64,000 nucleotides of DNA from Cytophagaceae bacterium ABcell3 (GTDB taxonomy: Bacteria; Bacteroidota; Bacteroidia; Cytophagales; Cytophagaceae). The stretch lies in contig CP133159.1 of NCBI GenBank assembly GCA_030913385.1, forward strand, positions 2,998,584 to 3,062,583, written 5' to 3'. Shown here in pieces: positions 61,299-64,000 of the stretch. Under the pieces are notes generated by a model. That model searched no databases. It worked only from the letters and a program-made list of their open reading frames with translations, and was not told where the DNA came from. The position numbers and the translations under genes are program-made. Numbering within the stretch: the first letter of the stretch is position 1; each line of letters starts with the position of its first letter.

Positions 61299-63170
61299 AT
61301 GAGATCTCTTAGAAAAGTTTTACTCCTGATAGTTTTTGCAATTAGTTTTCACACCCTTTCTTCACAATCTTTTGTTACACGGGAGGGTACATTGCTAAAG
61401 TATCAGGGAGAGGAAATACTCTTAAGAGGTTTTGCTTTTGGAAACCGGGTTTGGATAGGCGATCCGTTGCCAAATGAGCATCATGGAGAAGAAGATTACC
61501 AAGAGGTCAATGAAATGGGGTTAAATGCTGTCCGCTTTTATTTAAACTATTTGACTTTTGAAGATGAAGAAAACCCGTACACCTATAAAGAAGAAGGGTG
61601 GGAATGGATAGATCAAAATATCAGCTGGGCGAAAAAGCATGATGTATTTTTAATTTTAAACATTCATGTACCACAAGGAGGTTTTCAGTCCCAGTGTGAA
61701 GGTACTGCTCTTTGGGAGGAGCAGGAAAATCAAGAACGTTTAGTAGCATTATGGAAAGCCATTGCAGAAAGGTATAAAGACGAAACGCAAATTGCTGGAT
61801 ATGATATTTTAAACGAACCAACACCAACAGAATCGGTAGAGCAGTGGAGCCTTTTAGCCCAAGAAATTATAGATAACATTCGTTCGGTAGATGATAATCA
61901 CTTGATCATTGCTGAGCGGGCCATTGCCATAGATTGCGACTATGGGTATAATGACGGAAACCATAACTATCCAGACATTACAGAAGATAACCTGATGTAT
62001 ACCGTCCACTTTTATGACCCTCATGAATATACACACCAAATGCAAGAGTGGGCCAACACCGGCGATGGTGGAACTTATCCAGACGAAAATGAAATTACAG
62101 AGCCTTCTGATATTACTTATGCTACAGGTAATTATTCTAACCCTTCATTGCCCGAAGGCGATACAGAATGGACGTATTTTGAGGGCTCCCCTTTTAAAAT
62201 AGAAGGTGATTCCTTAATCATGGGAAGAGTAGTTTTTATAGGAAACAACTTAGAATCAGGCACTGCATACTATGACGACATTCGTCTAATAGAAACTGAT
62301 GAAAATGGTGAAGAAATTCGTGAAATACACAATTCTGACATTTCTTCTACCCCTTCTATATGGTTTTGGTCAGAAGAAAACGATGGAGAACAAAGCATGG
62401 TGGCTGGAAGACAGTCTGGAAATGCTATAAGGTTGTCAGGTACATCTGGAAAATCTTCTGTAACAGTAGCAAGCTTATCTTTTCAGGTAGAAGAAGGTAA
62501 ATACTATAAAATTAGTGGCTGGATGAAAGGCGAAGAGATACCTGCTGAAGCTTTTGCTATTATAACAACAGAGTTTCAATACTCTCCATCTGGACAAGGT
62601 TTGTCTTTTAGAAATTACGATTACTTGAAGGAGAGGATTCTAGAGTACAGCAAGTATATAAGAGACCAAGGCTTCCCTGTTTATTATGGGGAGTTTGGAG
62701 TTGTCCGAGCAGCATTTGAAGATGATAAAGGTGGTGAACGCTGGGTAAGAGATGTAGTCGAAATATTTGATGAGTTAGGGTTTCATTATACCTATCATGT
62801 ATGGCGTGAAGGAGGGTTTGGTTATTACGATGGTTGGGATGGACATGTAGACCGTTCTACACGAAACGATGCATTGAAGGAAATTTTTATTGATTCCTCT
62901 ACAAGAGTGTTATATGTAGAAGAGAAAGAAATAGAAGAAGGAGCCCTAAAAGTATTTCCCAACCCTTATAAAGATGACCTGAACTTATACAATACTGGTA
63001 GTGAAGCGCTTTCTGTTACACTTATTGATAATAAAGGGGAGCAGCTTTGGGAAGAAAGTTTGCTCCCAAACGAACAAAAAAGTTTTAATAAGAACATCCC
63101 TCAGGGAATATATATAATTAAAGTCTTATACCCTTCAGGGAACTATAGTACCAAAGTGGTAAAAAATTAG
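61299..63170 (+). CDS. GH5 glycoside hydrolase with inserted CBM-like domain and T9SS domain
   Basis: From the ATG at 61299 the protein has 623 residues and a signal peptide (residues 1-23). The GH5 barrel carries RGFAFGNRVW near 43, NIHVPQGG near 121, the acid/base Glu173 in DILNEPTP, HFYDPHEYTHQ near 237-247, and the nucleophile Glu465 in VYYGEFGVV. Between the HFY motif and the nucleophile, where barrels normally need about 60 residues, there are about 220. Residues 265-430 look like a jelly-roll CBM (GTAYYDDIRLIE, then KYYKISGWMKGE). The last 75 residues are a type A sorting domain (LKVFPNPYKDDL to STKVVKN). It is a secreted beta-glucanase candidate; cellulose, xyloglucan or mannan cannot be told apart. 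Confidence 0.9.
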   Translation: MRSLRKVLLLIVFAISFHTLSSQSFVTREGTLLKYQGEEILLRGFAFGNRVWIGDPLPNEHHGEEDYQEVNEMGLNAVRFYLNYLTFEDEENPYTYKEEGWEWIDQNISWAKKHDVFLILNIHVPQGGFQSQCEGTALWEEQENQERLVALWKAIAERYKDETQIAGYDILNEPTPTESVEQWSLLAQEIIDNIRSVDDNHLIIAERAIAIDCDYGYNDGNHNYPDITEDNLMYTVHFYDPHEYTHQMQEWANTGDGGTYPDENEITEPSDITYATGNYSNPSLPEGDTEWTYFEGSPFKIEGDSLIMGRVVFIGNNLESGTAYYDDIRLIETDENGEEIREIHNSDISSTPSIWFWSEENDGEQSMVAGRQSGNAIRLSGTSGKSSVTVASLSFQVEEGKYYKISGWMKGEEIPAEAFAIITTEFQYSPSGQGLSFRNYDYLKERILEYSKYIRDQGFPVYYGEFGVVRAAFEDDKGGERWVRDVVEIFDELGFHYTYHVWREGGFGYYDGWDGHVDRSTRNDALKEIFIDSSTRVLYVEEKEIEEGALKVFPNPYKDDLNLYNTGSEALSVTLIDNKGEQLWEESLLPNEQKSFNKNIPQGIYIIKVLYPSGNYSTKVVKN

Positions 63171-63200
63171 TTTTACCATGTTTGTTTCTTTAAAAATAAT

Positions 63201-63560
63201 AGGATTACCCATTTAAGTCTCTAGTAATAAGATTTTATTTCTACGATAAAAATGCTTTAAACTGCCTTTCTTAAATGGCGGTATGTGCCATTGTTAGAAA
63301 ATAAGGCGGCCATTGATGAAATTGCGCCTGCCTGTCGGCAGACAGGTTAAAACTTTATAAGCATGGAGCGCCCAAAAAATTTGCTGTTTGAGCCCGACGC
63401 AAGGAGGGTGAGTTCCATCCCGATAGCTATCGGAATAGCGTAATGGTTTATAAAGTTTAGCAAATTTCATCACAGGCCCTGCCGGCGAGGCAAAAAGTAA
63501 CTAAACGAGCCCAAGTAAGCTAATAACACATAAGATATCTAAATGGGTAACCCTATAAAA
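63201..63560. repeat. Foldback (MITE-like) element B, copy 2 with inverted ends
   Basis: The left part (63201-63322) aligns with repeat B copy 1 at 17609. The right end at 63540-63560 holds an inverted copy of the left end (GGGTTACCCATTTAGAT versus GGATTACCCATTTAAGT). Inside, GATGAAATT and AACTTTATAA on the left reappear inverted on the right around 63440-63475. The centre has CCTGTC/GACAGG (63331-63346) and the perfect palindrome CCGATAGCTATCGG (63420-63433). There is no ORF. It lies in the 513-bp space between the GH5 gene and the next gene. Confidence 0.6.
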
Positions 63561-63683
63561 ATAAATAGACCTTGATAGATCATTAGATAAGTTTATCTAT
63601 AGCATGTTTTAGATGAAAAAATCAGAAATGAGTAACCTATAGTCTTTTTAATAGTTATTCACTATAAAAAAGAAGGGGTTTTC

Positions 63684-64000
63684 ATGTCAGATAGACATAA
63701 AGTTGTAGCTGCTAATAATATTAGAATAATAGGTAAAAGCCTATGCCTTTTAGTCATTGCTATTGGGACATTGGTGTTTTTGGGCTGGATCAGCAACAGC
63801 GACCGCCTGATTAGAGGCATATCAGACTCACCACTTACTGATCCTGTTACAGCCTTGTTATTCATACTGTCTGGGGTAGCATTGTGGTTAGTTAGAAACA
63901 AACGATACCCTATTAAATATAGGAACATTTCTCAATTAATGGGAGGCGTGATTGCCCTTGTTGGGCTAACTAAATTGGGCTCTATTGTTCTCGACTATGA
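63684..64000 (+). CDS. N-terminus of a multipass membrane protein, cut by the window end
   Basis: The frame is open from the ATG at 63684 to the end (105 codons seen, no stop). A good ribosome site (AGAAGGGG) lies 5-6 nt upstream. The protein has three hydrophobic stretches: SLCLLVIAIGTLVFLGW (about 19-35), DPVTALLFILSGVALWLV (about 53-70) and LMGGVIALVGLTKLGSIVL (about 85-103). The layout resembles the membrane sensor module of some histidine kinases and cyclases, but the catalytic half is outside the window. The opposite strand has an 88-residue open frame with no such support. Confidence 0.7.
   Translation, partial: MSDRHKVVAANNIRIIGKSLCLLVIAIGTLVFLGWISNSDRLIRGISDSPLTDPVTALLFILSGVALWLVRNKRYPIKYRNISQLMGGVIALVGLTKLGSIVLDY

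Noticed and set aside
63662-63928. 88-codon minus-strand frame near the window end
   Set aside because: The plus strand has a good ribosome site, ATG and three hydrophobic helices in an open frame to the edge, so the minus frame is a shadow.
1-64000. tRNA, rRNA, CRISPR or phage defence genes
   Set aside because: I looked for tRNA-type TTCGAAT arms, repeated spacers, restriction, toxin-antitoxin and Cas motifs and saw none; dgt and rmuC are ordinary housekeeping genes and are not evidence for a defence island.

Overview
The window is AT-rich chromosomal DNA from a member of the Bacteroidota, most likely a gliding, polysaccharide-degrading Cytophagales-type bacterium. The basis is direct: four large secreted proteins end in type A type IX secretion (T9SS) sorting domains (GH8 protein 17815-24684, acidic protein 46977-48320, PQQ dehydrogenase 58901-60262, GH5 protein 61299-63170), one ends in the gliding-motility-type (type B) C-terminal domain (49086-52673), and Shine-Dalgarno sequences are mostly weak. 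No rRNA, tRNA, CRISPR array or prophage was seen. There is one complete insertion sequence.

Layout. 1-3.0 kb: a pair of short paralogous proteins (54 and 45 aa) flanking a DUF418 membrane protein, then a beta-propeller lipoprotein. 3.2-5.7 kb: a metal-handling cluster (NicO-type exporter, Fur-family regulator, CobW GTPase) with a candidate operator. 6-17.6 kb: housekeeping and signalling genes (ACP, WD40 protein, PAS histidine kinase, ferric-reductase-like flavoprotein, PRPP-synthetase-like protein plus RRM protein, lipoprotein PQQ dehydrogenase, K+ channel, ammonium transporter). 17.8-24.7 kb: a 2289-aa GH8 protein. 25.1-26.4 kb: an intact ISL3-family IS with perfect 8-bp target duplications. 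26.6-41 kb: double thioredoxin-fold protein, CheB-CheR-PAS-kinase fusion, STAS/SpoIIAA-like protein, epoxide-hydrolase-like enzyme, RmuC, two outer-membrane-type proteins, dGTPase, SUMF1-like lipid- or envelope-associated protein, cold-shock-domain protein. 41.5-46.2 kb: the SpoVR / YeaH / PrkA stress operon. 47-57.4 kb: two T9SS cargo proteins, ankyrin protein, oxidoreductase, MOSC protein, universal stress protein, histidine phosphatase. 57.6-64 kb: a candidate structured RNA, NrnA, a T9SS-exported PQQ dehydrogenase, an SDR, a GH5 glucanase, a foldback repeat and the start of a membrane protein cut by the window edge.

How the genes fit together. The GH8 and GH5 proteins and the exported PQQ sugar dehydrogenase suggest attack on beta-glucans at the cell surface with possible sugar oxidation. 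The metal cluster looks like one regulon. PrkA-YeaH-SpoVR is a known stress module. Two sensor kinases (7533 and 27762) share closely related transmitter domains but have no adjacent response regulator.

Structures beyond the genes: three families of short dispersed intergenic repeats (A: 4622/39107; B: 17609/63201 with an inverted end at 63540; C: 35091/48977), a GC-rich long-range hairpin RNA candidate at 57620-57756, and several palindromes upstream of regulators and secreted enzymes. All functional assignments are from reading sequence motifs; no database search was run.
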